NCBI GenBank assembly: GCA_900112325.1
Contig: FOLJ01000008.1
Span: 233,440 to 297,439 of the forward strand
Length of the DNA stretch: 64,000 nt
DNA from: Micromonospora sediminimaris
Lineage (GTDB): Bacteria; Actinomycetota; Actinomycetes; Mycobacteriales; Micromonosporaceae
Direction: 5' to 3'
This document shows, piece by piece, positions 55,077 to 64,000 of the stretch. Both the position numbers and the translations under genes were made by a program. How positions within the stretch are numbered: the first letter of the stretch is position 1; every line of letters starts with the position of its first letter. The notes below the pieces were generated by a model. The model saw nothing but the letters and a program-made list of their open reading frames with translations. It made no database searches and was not told where the DNA came from.

Positions 55077-56006
55077 ATGGACCGCATCCGGCTCGGGCTG
55101 GTGCTGCACCCCACCCGGGACGTGTCCCCGGTGGTGGACACCATCGCCGCCTGGGCCGCGCGGCACGAGGTGGCCCTGACGGTACGCGAGCAGGACCGGC
55201 AGCGGGTGCCCGAGTCCGTCCGCCCGGTACCGGAGGACCACCTCCCCGCCGGGGCGGACGTGCTGGTCAGCATCGGCGGGGACGGCACGATGCTGGGGGC
55301 GCTGCGGGCGGCCGTACCCGATCCCAAGCCGGTGCTCGGCGTACACCTGGGCAAGTTGGGGTTTCTGGTGGAGGTGGAGCCGCCGGAGCTGCCGGCGGCG
55401 CTGGACCGGCTGCTGGCCGGTGAGTACACCGTCGAGTCGCACAGCTGCCTGGCCTGCGACGTGTGCGGCGACGACGTGGTCGCGTTCAACGACATCGCGC
55501 TGATCCGCCACCCCGGGCAGGGTTTCGTCAGCGCGACCCTGGCGGTGAACGGGCAGCAGTACGGCTACTACCGCTGTGACGCGCTGGTCGTGAGCACCCC
55601 CAGCGGGTCGACCGCCTACAGTTACGCCGCTGGCGGGCCGCTGATCTCTCCCGCGACGCGTGCCGTGGTGGTCACCCCCAGCGCGCCGATGTCCGGCATC
55701 TCGCGATCGGTGGTGCTCTCCCCCGACGAACGGGTCCGGCTGGAACTGCGGCCCGGGTCCGCGCCGGTCGCGATCGAGGTGGACGGCCAGGTCATCCGGG
55801 ACGGTTCGACCTCCGGTGCGGTGGACATCGGCTACCGCGCCGACGCGGGCCTGGTGGTCCGCCTCGACCCGGCCCGCTACCAGGAACGCAGCCAGCTCAA
55901 GCTGAGCCTGCTCGACCTGCCGCTGCTGCCCGAGCAGCTTCGCGAACTGCTCCCCGAGAACCTGCGTCGTCAGCTGGGCCGCCGCGAGATGCCACCGCCG
56001 CGTTGA
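55077..56006 (+). CDS. nadK: NAD kinase
   Basis: A 309-residue enzyme phosphorylating NAD to NADP. The signature GGDG is in VLVSIGGDGTMLGALRAA near residue 65, followed by VHLGKLGFLVEVEP, FNDIALIRHPGQGF, STPSGSTAYSYAAGGPLISP and the C-terminal VSPDERVRLEL-like LSPDERVRLELRPG. All substrate residues visible are conserved. ATG 55077 begins MDRIRLGLVLHP; a GTG two codons upstream is possible. It stands alone after the carboxypeptidase terminator. Confidence 0.94.
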   Translation: MDRIRLGLVLHPTRDVSPVVDTIAAWAARHEVALTVREQDRQRVPESVRPVPEDHLPAGADVLVSIGGDGTMLGALRAAVPDPKPVLGVHLGKLGFLVEVEPPELPAALDRLLAGEYTVESHSCLACDVCGDDVVAFNDIALIRHPGQGFVSATLAVNGQQYGYYRCDALVVSTPSGSTAYSYAAGGPLISPATRAVVVTPSAPMSGISRSVVLSPDERVRLELRPGSAPVAIEVDGQVIRDGSTSGAVDIGYRADAGLVVRLDPARYQERSQLKLSLLDLPLLPEQLRELLPENLRRQLGRREMPPPR

Positions 56007-56156
56007 TCCGGCGCCGCGGCGGCTGACTTTCCACCCTTACATCGATAGACTTCACTTAATCCGCAACCGGTGTCGGTGGCCGTCCCAATCGGGCCCCCCT
56101 GTCGCGACCTTCCCGCCCGACCCACCACCGCGCCGGATCAGTCTGGAAGGAGGCAC

Positions 56157-56657
56157 ATGATCCGCGCACTGCTGCGGGCGGCGACCGTCCTCGCCGCCGC
56201 GCTTCTCGCCACCACCGTCATGGCCGGCAGCGCAGCCGCCGTCCCGATCTCCCAGCGTTTCTCCGTCCCCTCCGGAGACAACTGCACCTATGGCTACACC
56301 GAAGGCGTCCTGGAGTGGCGTTCCACCGCGCCAACCAAGGCCGTGCGGCTGACCGGAGTCGTCGTTGACCGGCCCAGCGCCAACGAGCCGATCTTCTGCC
56401 GCGACGACCGTCGTTACACAATCGCCAGCTACGTCGCGTACGCGGGCGAACGTCCGATCGACCGAGCAGCGCAGCGGGTGGACAACGGAGTGCTGCGGTT
56501 CGACTTCGTTCTCGACTCCGACGCCTGGGCGGTGGGCATCGACCGCGTGGTGATCCAGGTCTGCCGGACGTCGCTCGACCGGCCCAGCACCGTGCCGGAC
56601 TACTGCGGTCGGGAGTACACCTTCCGCCCCACGTCGATCGGCCCCAACGGCTCGTGA
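56157..56657 (+). CDS. Small exported protein of unknown function
   Basis: A 166-residue protein with a clear signal peptide (RALLRAATVLAAALLATTVMAGSAAA, cleavage about residue 29) and a compact mature domain of about 137 residues with four cysteines (DNCTYG, IFCRDDRR, VQVCRTS-like IQVCRTS and DYCGREY), which may pair as two disulfides. No known family is recognised. GGAAGGAGG lies just upstream of the ATG. The frame is open upstream to 56070 without a comparable start. It converges on pgm with a hairpin between. Confidence 0.75.
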   Translation: MIRALLRAATVLAAALLATTVMAGSAAAVPISQRFSVPSGDNCTYGYTEGVLEWRSTAPTKAVRLTGVVVDRPSANEPIFCRDDRRYTIASYVAYAGERPIDRAAQRVDNGVLRFDFVLDSDAWAVGIDRVVIQVCRTSLDRPSTVPDYCGREYTFRPTSIGPNGS

Positions 56658-56664
56658 CAGGGCA

Positions 56665-56699
56665 GCCGGGTGTGGTCACCCACGGTCACCACACCCGGC
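56665..56699. terminator. Hairpin between the exported-protein gene and pgm
   Basis: GCCGGGTGTGGTCACC (56665-56680) pairs with GGTCACCACACCCGGC (56684-56699) with one mismatch and a 3-nt loop, 8 bp after the exported-protein stop. It serves convergent genes. Confidence 0.75.
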
Positions 56700-56788
56700 A
56701 CCGCGGCTTGGGCACCGCCCGACCCGGCGGGAGCGGTGGCCGACCGGACGGCGAGGGCCGGTCGCTCGTCCGCGTTTCCGCGACGGCT

Positions 56789-58431
<1,643 letters not shown>

Positions 58432-58435
<4 letters not shown>

Positions 58436-59664
58436 GGTTCTACCTTCTGTCCTTTGCCGATGACCACGATGCCGTTGTCGGAGACCGTGTAGCGCTGCCG
58501 GTCCCGTTCCAGGTCCACGCCGATCTCGGCGCCCTCGGGCACCTGGACGTTCTTGTCGAGGATGGCCCGGCGGACCACCGCGTGCCGGCCGATCTCGACA
58601 CCCTCCATGAGCACCGAGCCGTCCACGTGGGCCCAGGAGTGGACCTTCACCTTGGGCGAGACGATCGAGTTCTCCACCAGGGAGCCGGAGATCACCGCGC
58701 CGGGCGAGACCATCGAGGCGACCGCCCGGCCGACCCGCTCCCCCCACTGGTGCACGAACTTGGCCGGCGGATACGGCGGCTGCTCGGTGTAGATCGGCCA
58801 GTCGAAGTTGTAGAGGTTGAACACCGGGTGGACGTTGATCAGATCCATGTGGGCGTCGTAGAACGAGTCGAGGGTTCCGACGTCGCGCCAGTAGCCGCGG
58901 TCCCGGTCGGTGCTGCCGGGCACCTCGTTGTCGCGGAAGTCGTAGACGTTCGCCTCGCCGCGCTCGACGAGCATCGGGATGATGCTGCCGCCCATGTCGT
59001 GCTTGCTGGTCTTGTCGTCGGCGTCGCGTTCGACCGCGTCGATGAGCGCCCGGGTGGTGAAGACGTAGTTGCCCATCGAGGCGTAGATCTCGTCGGGCGC
59101 GTCGGGCAGGCCGACGGCGTCGGTGGGCTTCTCCCGGAAGGCCCGGATCCGTCGACCGTCCTCGCCGACCTCGATGACGCCGAACTGGTCGGCCGTCGAC
59201 AGCGGCTGCCGGATGCCGGCGACGGTCACCCCGGCGCCGGAGGCGATGTGGTCCTCCACCATCTGCCGGGGGTCCATCCGGTAGATGTGGTCGGCGCCGA
59301 AGACGATCACGTAGTCGGGCTGCTCGTCGTAGATCAGGTTGAAGCTCTGGTAGATCGCGTCGGCCGAGCCGGCGAACCACCAGGGGCCACGGCGCTGCTG
59401 CGCGGGCACCGGCGTGACGTAGTTGCCGAGCAGCGTCGACATCCGCCACGTCTTGGTGATGTGTCGGTCGAGGGAGTGGGATTTGTACTGGGTCAACACG
59501 ACGATCTTCAGATAGCCGGCGTTGGCCAGGTTGGAGAGGACGAAGTCGACCATGCGGTACATCCCGCCGAACGGGACGGCCGGCTTGGCCCGGTCCGTGG
59601 TCAGCGGCATCAGGCGCTTGCCCTCTCCGCCGGCCAGGACGATCGCGAGCACCTTGGCAGCCAT
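58432..59664 (-). CDS. glgC: Glucose-1-phosphate adenylyltransferase
   Basis: A 410-residue ADP-glucose pyrophosphorylase. The nucleotide-binding signature [28 protein letters not shown] is at the N-terminus; [14 protein letters not shown] and [14 protein letters not shown] are the catalytic loops. The C-terminal left-handed helix ([35 protein letters not shown]) is present. It commits glucose to glycogen or trehalose-type alpha-glucan. It is the first gene of glgC-pgm and diverges from glgA with 95 bp between. Confidence 0.96.
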
Positions 59665-59746
59665 GAACAGACGCTATCCATACCGGTGCCGGTTCACCAC
59701 TCGTACGGGACAGTTCCGCGGCCGGGTGCGACGCCGGATTCTGCAC

Positions 59747-59752
59747 TAGGGT
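59747..59752 (+). promoter_or_regulatory. -10 box of a leaderless glgA transcript
   Basis: TAGGGT ends 7 nt before the glgA ATG, placing the predicted transcription start on or beside the start codon. The same hexamer precedes mhuD in the same arrangement. No clear -35 is visible. Confidence 0.6.
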
Positions 59753-59759
59753 GCCGGGC

Positions 59760-60959
59760 ATGACGGACTCCGCACGGCTGCGAGTGGACCTGCTGACCCG
59801 GGAGTACCCGCCGGAGGTCTACGGCGGTGCCGGGGTGCACGTCGAGTATCTGGCCCGGGAGCTGCGCCGGATCACCGACGTGCGGGTGCACTGCTTCGGC
59901 GCGCCGCGTACCGAGCCAGGAGTTCGGGCGTACGCCGAGCCGGCGGCCCTGACCGGCGCGAACGCCGCGCTGCGCACGATGGGCGTGGATCTGGAGATGG
60001 CCGCCGGGTGTGCCGGCACCGACGTGGTGCACAGCCACACCTGGTACGCGAACCTGGCCGGGCACACCGCGAAGCTGCTGTACGGGGTGCCGCACGTGGC
60101 GACCGCGCACAGCCTGGAGCCGCTGCGACCGTGGAAGGCCGAGCAGCTCGGCGGTGGCTACGCGCTCTCCTCGTGGTGTGAGCGCACGGCGTACGAGGCG
60201 GCCGACGCGATCGTGGCGGTAAGCGCGGGGATGCGCCGGGACGTGCTGGCCGCGTATCCGTCGGTGGATCCGGACCGGGTGCACGTGATCTACAACGGCA
60301 TCGACACCGCGCAGTACGCCCCGGATCCGGGCACGGACGTGCTGACGCGCCTCGGCATCGACCCGGCCCTGCCCAGCGTGGTCTACGTCGGGCGGATCAC
60401 CCGGCAGAAGGGTCTGCCGCACCTGCTGCGCGCCGCCCGCGAGCTGCCGGCGGACACCCAGTTGGTGCTGCTGGCCGGGGCACCGGACACCCCGGAGATC
60501 GCCGCCGAGGTGAAGGGCCTGGTCGCCGAACTACGGGCGAGCCGCTCCGGGGTGGTCTGGGTGGCCGAGATGCTGCCCAAGTCCGAGGTGATCCAGGTGC
60601 TCACCCACGCCACCATCTTCGTCTGCCCGTCGGTGTACGAGCCGATGGGCATCGTCAACCTGGAGGCGATGGCCTGCGAGACGGCGGTGGTGGCCACCGC
60701 CACCGGCGGCATCCCCGAGGTGGTCGCCGACGGCGAGACCGGCCTGCTGGTCCCGATCGAGCAGGCGGGCCTCGACGGCGCGCCCGTCGACCCGGCGCGC
60801 TTCGAGGCCGACCTGGCGGCCCGCCTGAACGAGTTGCTGGCCGCGCCCGAACGCGCCGCCACGCTCGGCCGGGCCGGGCGGCGACGCGCCGTCGAACACT
60901 TCTCCTGGGACGCCATCGCCGCCCACACCCTCGACCTCTACCGCTCCCTGCGCGGGTAA
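59760..60959 (+). CDS. glgA: Glycogen synthase, actinobacterial GT4 type
   Basis: A 399-residue alpha-glucan synthase. Motifs: [80 protein letters not shown] and the retaining E-x7-E motif [35 protein letters not shown]. This matches the mycobacterial Rv1212c/GlgM type. That enzyme makes maltose-1-phosphate from ADP-glucose, so the product may be maltose-1-phosphate rather than glycogen directly. ATG 59760 is chosen from the -10 box spacing; GTG 59751 would overlap that box. It diverges from glgC-pgm. Confidence 0.9.
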   Translation: MTDSARLRVDLLTREYPPEVYGGAGVHVEYLARELRRITDVRVHCFGAPRTEPGVRAYAEPAALTGANAALRTMGVDLEMAAGCAGTDVVHSHTWYANLAGHTAKLLYGVPHVATAHSLEPLRPWKAEQLGGGYALSSWCERTAYEAADAIVAVSAGMRRDVLAAYPSVDPDRVHVIYNGIDTAQYAPDPGTDVLTRLGIDPALPSVVYVGRITRQKGLPHLLRAARELPADTQLVLLAGAPDTPEIAAEVKGLVAELRASRSGVVWVAEMLPKSEVIQVLTHATIFVCPSVYEPMGIVNLEAMACETAVVATATGGIPEVVADGETGLLVPIEQAGLDGAPVDPARFEADLAARLNELLAAPERAATLGRAGRRRAVEHFSWDAIAAHTLDLYRSLRG

Positions 60960-60989
60960 GGAAGGAAGGGTTACTTCTCCCGTCCTTAC
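60956..60989. terminator. Short inverted repeat over the glgA stop codon
   Basis: GTAAGGA (60956-60962, containing the glgA stop TAA) and TCCTTAC (60983-60989) are perfect 7-bp arms around a 20-nt loop. It may serve as a weak terminator between glgA and the convergent fragment. Confidence 0.35.
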
Positions 60990-61102
60990 TGCTCGCCGCG
61001 CAACAGCGCCATCAGGGCGTCGGTGGGCATCTGCGCGGTGGAGGTCGCGCCGCCACGGCCACGCATGTGCCGCACCAGGCGCAGACCCCGACTCTCACAG
61101 CT
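60986..61102 (-). pseudogene. Possible fragment of an antitoxin-like gene
   Basis: A 38-codon stretch ending at 60986 contains RLVRHMRGRG and MPTDALMALLRGEQ. The second block resembles the TDEIMALTRG-type ending of some small actinobacterial antitoxins, a resemblance I recall but cannot verify. Upstream in the same frame are a 24-bp perfect hairpin (61121-61175) and no good start codon, so a complete gene is not present. It may simply be non-coding. Confidence 0.3.
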
Positions 61103-61120
61103 GCGCCCGCCAGCCGACCG

Positions 61121-61175
61121 ACGCAATCTTGGAAAGTTTCCGTTAGCGAAGAACGGAAACTTTCCAAGATTGCGT
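61121..61175. repeat. Perfect 24-bp inverted repeat
   Basis: Arms 61121-61144 and 61152-61175 are exact reverse complements with a 7-nt loop (AGCGAAG). The arms are AT-richer than the flanks. It lies 45 bp downstream of the XRE regulator stop, and could be its terminator, or a small inserted palindromic element within the fragment next to it. Confidence 0.8.
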
Positions 61176-61219
61176 AGGCGCTGCATGGCGAGAGCGAGGA
61201 TTCGGGCGAGCATGCCGGC

Positions 61220-62398
61220 TCAGGTCGCGTGCAGGCTGGCGGCGAGACGGGTCAGGTCGGCCGGGGCGGCGGTGGACCGGGCCACGAACGCCACCAGGTT
61301 CCGCGCCGCCGGCCGGTCACGCACCTCGCCGCGAGCGGCGCGTTCGGCCTCCAGCAGCGCCCGCCCGGCCCGGGACATCTCACCGATCCCCGCGTACGCG
61401 CGCGCGACGTCGAGCAGGTACGCGGCCCGGTGCTCTTGCGGCAGCCACCGCCAGCCTGGGCTGGCCAGCAGTCGTTCGTGGCGTACCGTCGCCGTTGGAA
61501 GGTCTCCCCTCGCGGCCTCGACGAGCACACGGGCCGTCTGCACTGCCGCGGCGCCGAATCCTTCACCGCCGAAGCTCCCCTGGTCGGCCAGTTCGACGGC
61601 TTGGTCGACCAGCCCTCGGGCGCTGTGTTCGTCGGCCCGGTCGGCGGCGGCCAGGGCGGCCTGAATCAGGAGCGTCCCGCGCAGCGACTCCACGCTGGCC
61701 GGAGGCTGGGTGCCGGGTCGGGGTCCGAGGCGGTGGGCGGCGACGACGGCGGCCCGCACGGCGGCTCCGTTTCGGCCGCAGCAGCGCAGGGCCTGACACA
61801 GCGGTACGGTGGCGACGGCGGTCAGCTGCGGATCCTCCGAGGCCAGGGCGACGGCCATTGCCCGGTCGGCGGTCAACCACGCCAACTCGCCCTGGTCCAC
61901 CTTGACCATGGTCAACGCGATCAGGCCATAGACCGGCACCAGTAGCATGTCGGTGAGCCGGCCGATGCGGGCGGCCCGCACGGCGTCGAGCAGACCGGGC
62001 AGCACGGTGAGCAGCGCCGGATAATGCGCATGCCGGTAGCTCTGCTTCGCGTGTTCGAGACCGGCCCGTAACTGCGCGACGTCGGGCGGTCGGGGCGGGG
62101 CCGGCACGTGATACCGGGCCAGCGCGGCCCGGATCCGCTCCACACCGGCGTCAGCCTGTCCCGGCCTCACGGGTCGTTCGGCAAGGAGGACCTGCACGTC
62201 GATCCGAAGGGCGTCGGCGATTTCCCGGAGGTTCGACACCCGTTCCAGCCGACGTGCCCCACGCTCGATCTTGTCGACCCAGCTCTTGGACTTGCCGAGC
62301 CGGTCGGCGAACTGCTGCTGCGTCATGTTGCGCCGTACCCGCCACTGCGCGACCCGCCGCCCCACCGGCACCTCATTGACCGCGCGACGCTCACGCAT
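61220..62398 (-). CDS. XRE-family helix-turn-helix regulator with TPR-like C-terminus
   Basis: A 392-residue regulator. The N-terminal HTH is VGRRVAQWRVRRNMTQQQFADRLGKSKSWVDKIERGARRLERVSNLREIADALRI (about residues 11-66). The remaining 300 residues are Ala/Leu-rich helical repeats (for example AWLTADRAMAVALAS, AALAAADRADEHSARGLVDQAVELADQG, AYLLDVARAYAGIGEMSRAGRALLEAERAA), a tetratricopeptide-like sensor fold common in actinobacteria. ATG 62398 has AGGAGG 5 nt upstream; the longer frame to 62458 is not needed. Its promoter carries a palindromic operator and it diverges from a GntR gene. Confidence 0.88.
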   Translation of the reverse strand: MRERRAVNEVPVGRRVAQWRVRRNMTQQQFADRLGKSKSWVDKIERGARRLERVSNLREIADALRIDVQVLLAERPVRPGQADAGVERIRAALARYHVPAPPRPPDVAQLRAGLEHAKQSYRHAHYPALLTVLPGLLDAVRAARIGRLTDMLLVPVYGLIALTMVKVDQGELAWLTADRAMAVALASEDPQLTAVATVPLCQALRCCGRNGAAVRAAVVAAHRLGPRPGTQPPASVESLRGTLLIQAALAAADRADEHSARGLVDQAVELADQGSFGGEGFGAAAVQTARVLVEAARGDLPTATVRHERLLASPGWRWLPQEHRAAYLLDVARAYAGIGEMSRAGRALLEAERAARGEVRDRPAARNLVAFVARSTAAPADLTRLAASLHAT

Positions 62399-62491
62399 CT
62401 GTTCCTCCTTAAGGTCAGGGCGGGGCAGCACGGGACCACCCCGCCCACCACGAAGCACTCCGCTGCTGACGAGAGAACCTCTGGCGACCCA

Positions 62492-62520
62492 AACTTAGCG
62501 CACACTGTATACACAGTCAA
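62492..62520 (-). promoter_or_regulatory. XRE-gene promoter with palindromic operator in the spacer
   Basis: On the minus strand, -35 TTGACT (62520-62515) and -10 TAAGTT (62497-62492) are separated by exactly 17 bp. The spacer holds the 8-bp palindrome TGTATACA (62506-62513) inside ACTGT-ATAC-ACAGT (62504-62517). A GntR-type dimer bound there would block the promoter. The divergent GntR gene starts 68 bp away. Confidence 0.75.
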
Positions 62521-62584
62521 CACTGCACGCACAGGATGCAGGGTCGGCGTGGCATGCTCGACGCGCTGACGAGAGGCCGTTGCC

Positions 62585-62701
62585 ATGCCCAGACAACCTG
62601 TGTACGAGCAGATCATCGCCGACGTGATCGCGTCGATACGGTCCGGCGCGCTCCAGCCCGGAGCCAAGCTGAGCCACCCCCGCTTTCATGGAGCTTCTTG
62701 A
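62585..62701 (+). pseudogene. GntR-family regulator interrupted by an insertion sequence
   Basis: The first 29 codons encode a typical GntR winged-helix start (QPVYEQIIADVIASIRSGALQPGAKL). The sequence then runs into the left end of the IS3-type element at 62670, reads nine foreign codons and stops at 62699-62701. The conserved LPSERELA-type recognition helix is missing, so the product cannot bind DNA as a GntR protein. The rest of the gene should lie beyond the right end of the element, outside the window. Confidence 0.85.
62670..62694 (+). repeat. Left terminal inverted repeat of the IS3-type element
   Basis: 25 bp, TGAG-CCA-CCCCCGCTTT-C-ATGGAGC. It matches the complement of the right end at 21 of 25 positions. 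Confidence 0.88.
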
Positions 62702-62735
62702 TCATGGTCTGATGGCCGTGGGGAGGAAGTTGTCC

Positions 62736-63047
62736 GTGGCAGCACCGAAGAAGTACCCCGATGAGCTACGTCAGCGTGCTGTGCGCTTGTACCGCGAGTC
62801 GGACCCGAAGCCGGTGATCCGGCGCCTGGCCGAGCAGCTTGGCGTGCATCACGAGGCGTTGCGGAATTGGATCCGTCAGGCCGAGGCCGACGCGGGTGAG
62901 CGTCACGATCGGCCGACCAGCGAGATGGCGGAGGAGAACCGCCGGCTGCGCAGGGAGGTCGCCGAGTTGCGGCGGGCGAACGAGATCTTGAAGGCCGCGA
63001 GTGCGTATTTCGCGGCGGAGCTCGACCCGACCCGGCGACGGTCATGA
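62736..63047 (+). CDS. IS3-family transposase OrfA (helix-turn-helix)
   Basis: A 103-residue DNA-binding protein beginning AAPKKYPDELRQRAVRLYRESD, with the HTH VIRRLAEQLGVHHEALRNWIRQAE and a C-terminal leucine-zipper-like coiled coil (EMAEENRRLRREVAELRRANEILKAASAYFAAEL). It binds the terminal repeats. GTG 62736 has GGGAGGAAG upstream; ATG 62688 would lie in the inverted repeat. The stop overlaps the start of orfB (ATGA), where OrfAB can form by frameshifting. Confidence 0.88.
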   Translation: MAAPKKYPDELRQRAVRLYRESDPKPVIRRLAEQLGVHHEALRNWIRQAEADAGERHDRPTSEMAEENRRLRREVAELRRANEILKAASAYFAAELDPTRRRS

Positions 63048-63970
63048 GGTTCATCGGTGAACATCGTGACCAGTTCGCGGTCGCGCTCCTGCTACGGGTC
63101 CTGAACATCGGCGCCTCGACCTACTACGCGTGGGTGAGACAGGCCGAGCAGCCCTGCGACCGGGACGTGGTCGATCTGGGGCTGATCTCGAACATCCATG
63201 AGATCTGGCAGACCTCCGGGCGCACCTACGGCGCGGACCGGGTCCACCGGCAGCTACGCCGCGACGGCATCGGGGTGGGCCGTAAGCGGGTCGAGCGGCT
63301 GATGGCGCAGCAGGGTTGGCAGGGTGCGTTCCTGCGTCGCGGCTGGCGCGGCGGTTCCACGAGGCGGGATCCGCGGCACACGCCGGCGCCGGATCTGGTC
63401 AACCGGCAGTTCACCGCCGACGGGCCGAACCGGCTCTGGGTCGCCGACGCCACCCGCGTCCCCTGCGGCGAAGGCGTGTTCTGGCTCGCCGCGGTCCGGG
63501 ATGTGTTCTCCCGCCGGATCGTGGGGTGGAAGACCTCCGACCGCTGCGACACCGACCTGATCCTCGCCGCCCTCGAATACGGCATCTGGTCCCGGGATGT
63601 CCGCGACGGCCAGTTGATCCACCACTCAGATCGCGGGTCGAACTACACGTCGTTCCGCTTCACGGAACGCTTGCAGGACAACGGGATTCTGCCCTCGATG
63701 GGCTCCGTCGGTGACTCCTACGACAACGCGCTCATGGAGAACTTCTGGTCCACGCTGAAGATCGAACTCGTCTACCGCACGTCCTGGCGGACCCGCGACG
63801 AGGCAGAGAATGCGATCTTCGCTTACATCGATGGCTGGTACAACACCCGCCGCATCCAGAAGGAACTGGACTACCTCAGCCCGAACGAGTACGAGACCGC
63901 CTGGCACACCCGCCAAACCGAGCCAGCCGAACCACCTATCGCCACCCCTGCGCCAGCCGGCAGCAGGTAA
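63044..63970 (+). CDS. IS3-family transposase OrfB (DDE recombinase)
   Basis: A 308-residue catalytic subunit. An N-terminal HTH_21 region (GRTYGADRVHRQLRRDGIGVGRKRVERLMAQQG) precedes the RNase H-like rve core. The DDE residues are Asp of LWVADATRV, Asp of IHHSDRGSNYTS and Glu of DSYDNALMENFWSTLKIE. It is full length, with no stop or frameshift, and begins 4 bases inside orfA. It is made either alone or as an OrfAB fusion. Confidence 0.92.
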   Translation: MRFIGEHRDQFAVALLLRVLNIGASTYYAWVRQAEQPCDRDVVDLGLISNIHEIWQTSGRTYGADRVHRQLRRDGIGVGRKRVERLMAQQGWQGAFLRRGWRGGSTRRDPRHTPAPDLVNRQFTADGPNRLWVADATRVPCGEGVFWLAAVRDVFSRRIVGWKTSDRCDTDLILAALEYGIWSRDVRDGQLIHHSDRGSNYTSFRFTERLQDNGILPSMGSVGDSYDNALMENFWSTLKIELVYRTSWRTRDEAENAIFAYIDGWYNTRRIQKELDYLSPNEYETAWHTRQTEPAEPPIATPAPAGSR

Positions 63971-63975
63971 CCACC

Positions 63976-64000
63976 GCTCCATCAAAGCGGGGGAAACTCA
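63976..64000 (-). repeat. Right terminal inverted repeat of the IS3-type element
   Basis: 25 bp ending in CTCA at the last base of the window; the reverse complement begins TGAGTTTCCCCCGCTTT. Confidence 0.88.

Larger units (their letters stand above)
62670..64000 (+). mobile_element. IS3-family insertion sequence (complete)
   Basis: The element is about 1331 bp, bounded by 25-bp imperfect terminal inverted repeats starting TGAG and ending CTCA, with two overlapping reading frames (orfA, orfB) in the IS3 layout. It interrupts the GntR gene. The right terminus coincides with the last base of the window, so the target-site duplication cannot be checked. Both reading frames look intact, so it may be active. 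Confidence 0.9.

Overview
The window is high-GC actinobacterial DNA, most likely from a Micromonospora-type member of the Micromonosporaceae. The signs are GC-rich third codon positions, many GTG starts, several 5'-leaderless genes with a TANNNT -10 box directly before the start codon, an MhuD-type heme oxygenase, a proteasome-linked PAC2 protein, a class F sortase and a CebR-type cellulose operator. I saw no rRNA gene, tRNA gene or CRISPR array.

Layout. 1-14.5 kb: the end of hrpB, a PP2C phosphatase, a secreted GH9 cellulase behind a perfect CebR operator, an LLM oxidoreductase, a succinate-semialdehyde dehydrogenase operon, two ABM-fold monooxygenases (one an MhuD orthologue), an SGNH lipoprotein, EcsC and PAC2 proteins, exonuclease III, a class F sortase with a membrane-anchored partner, and trmB. 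14.5-25 kb: a Ski2-like helicase, an unrecognised protein behind an operator-like repeat, an ABC-ATPase remnant, a divergent MerR/hydrolase pair, a cytidine-deaminase-like gene and hrpA. 24-33.8 kb: a LysR regulator divergent from sdhCAB, a zinc alcohol dehydrogenase, a Tat-exported beta-lactamase-fold protein, a metallo-hydrolase and dgt. 33.8-36.3 kb: tex.

37.2-51.8 kb is the most distinctive region: a cell-surface glycan locus. A pglC-pglE-pglD run with 4-nt overlaps, followed by a pglF-like dehydratase, is predicted to make undecaprenyl-linked di-N-acetylbacillosamine or a close relative. A second set (dehydratase/epimerase, RmlD-like reductase and FnlC/QnlB-type 2-epimerase, next to a WbuB-like transferase) is predicted to make and add an N-acetyl-L-aminosugar of the L-QuiNAc, L-FucNAc or L-RhaNAc kind. 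A Wzy-like polymerase, a Wzx-like flippase, another GT4 transferase and a second UDP-GlcNAc 2-epimerase complete a Wzx/Wzy-type set. Three of its late genes carry TTA codons, so translation may depend on the bldA tRNA.

51.8-61 kb: a large secreted M14 carboxypeptidase, NAD kinase, a small exported protein, and a glycogen locus in which pgm-glgC diverges from glgA. 61-64 kb: an XRE regulator divergent from a GntR gene, with an operator-like palindrome inside the XRE promoter. An IS3-family element cuts the GntR gene after about 29 codons, and its right inverted repeat ends on the last base of the window.

Dispersed structures include two inverted copies of a 73-bp palindromic repeat about 16.6 kb apart, and several long perfect hairpins between genes, mostly at convergent ends. 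All functions are read from sequence motifs and memory of families; no database search was run.
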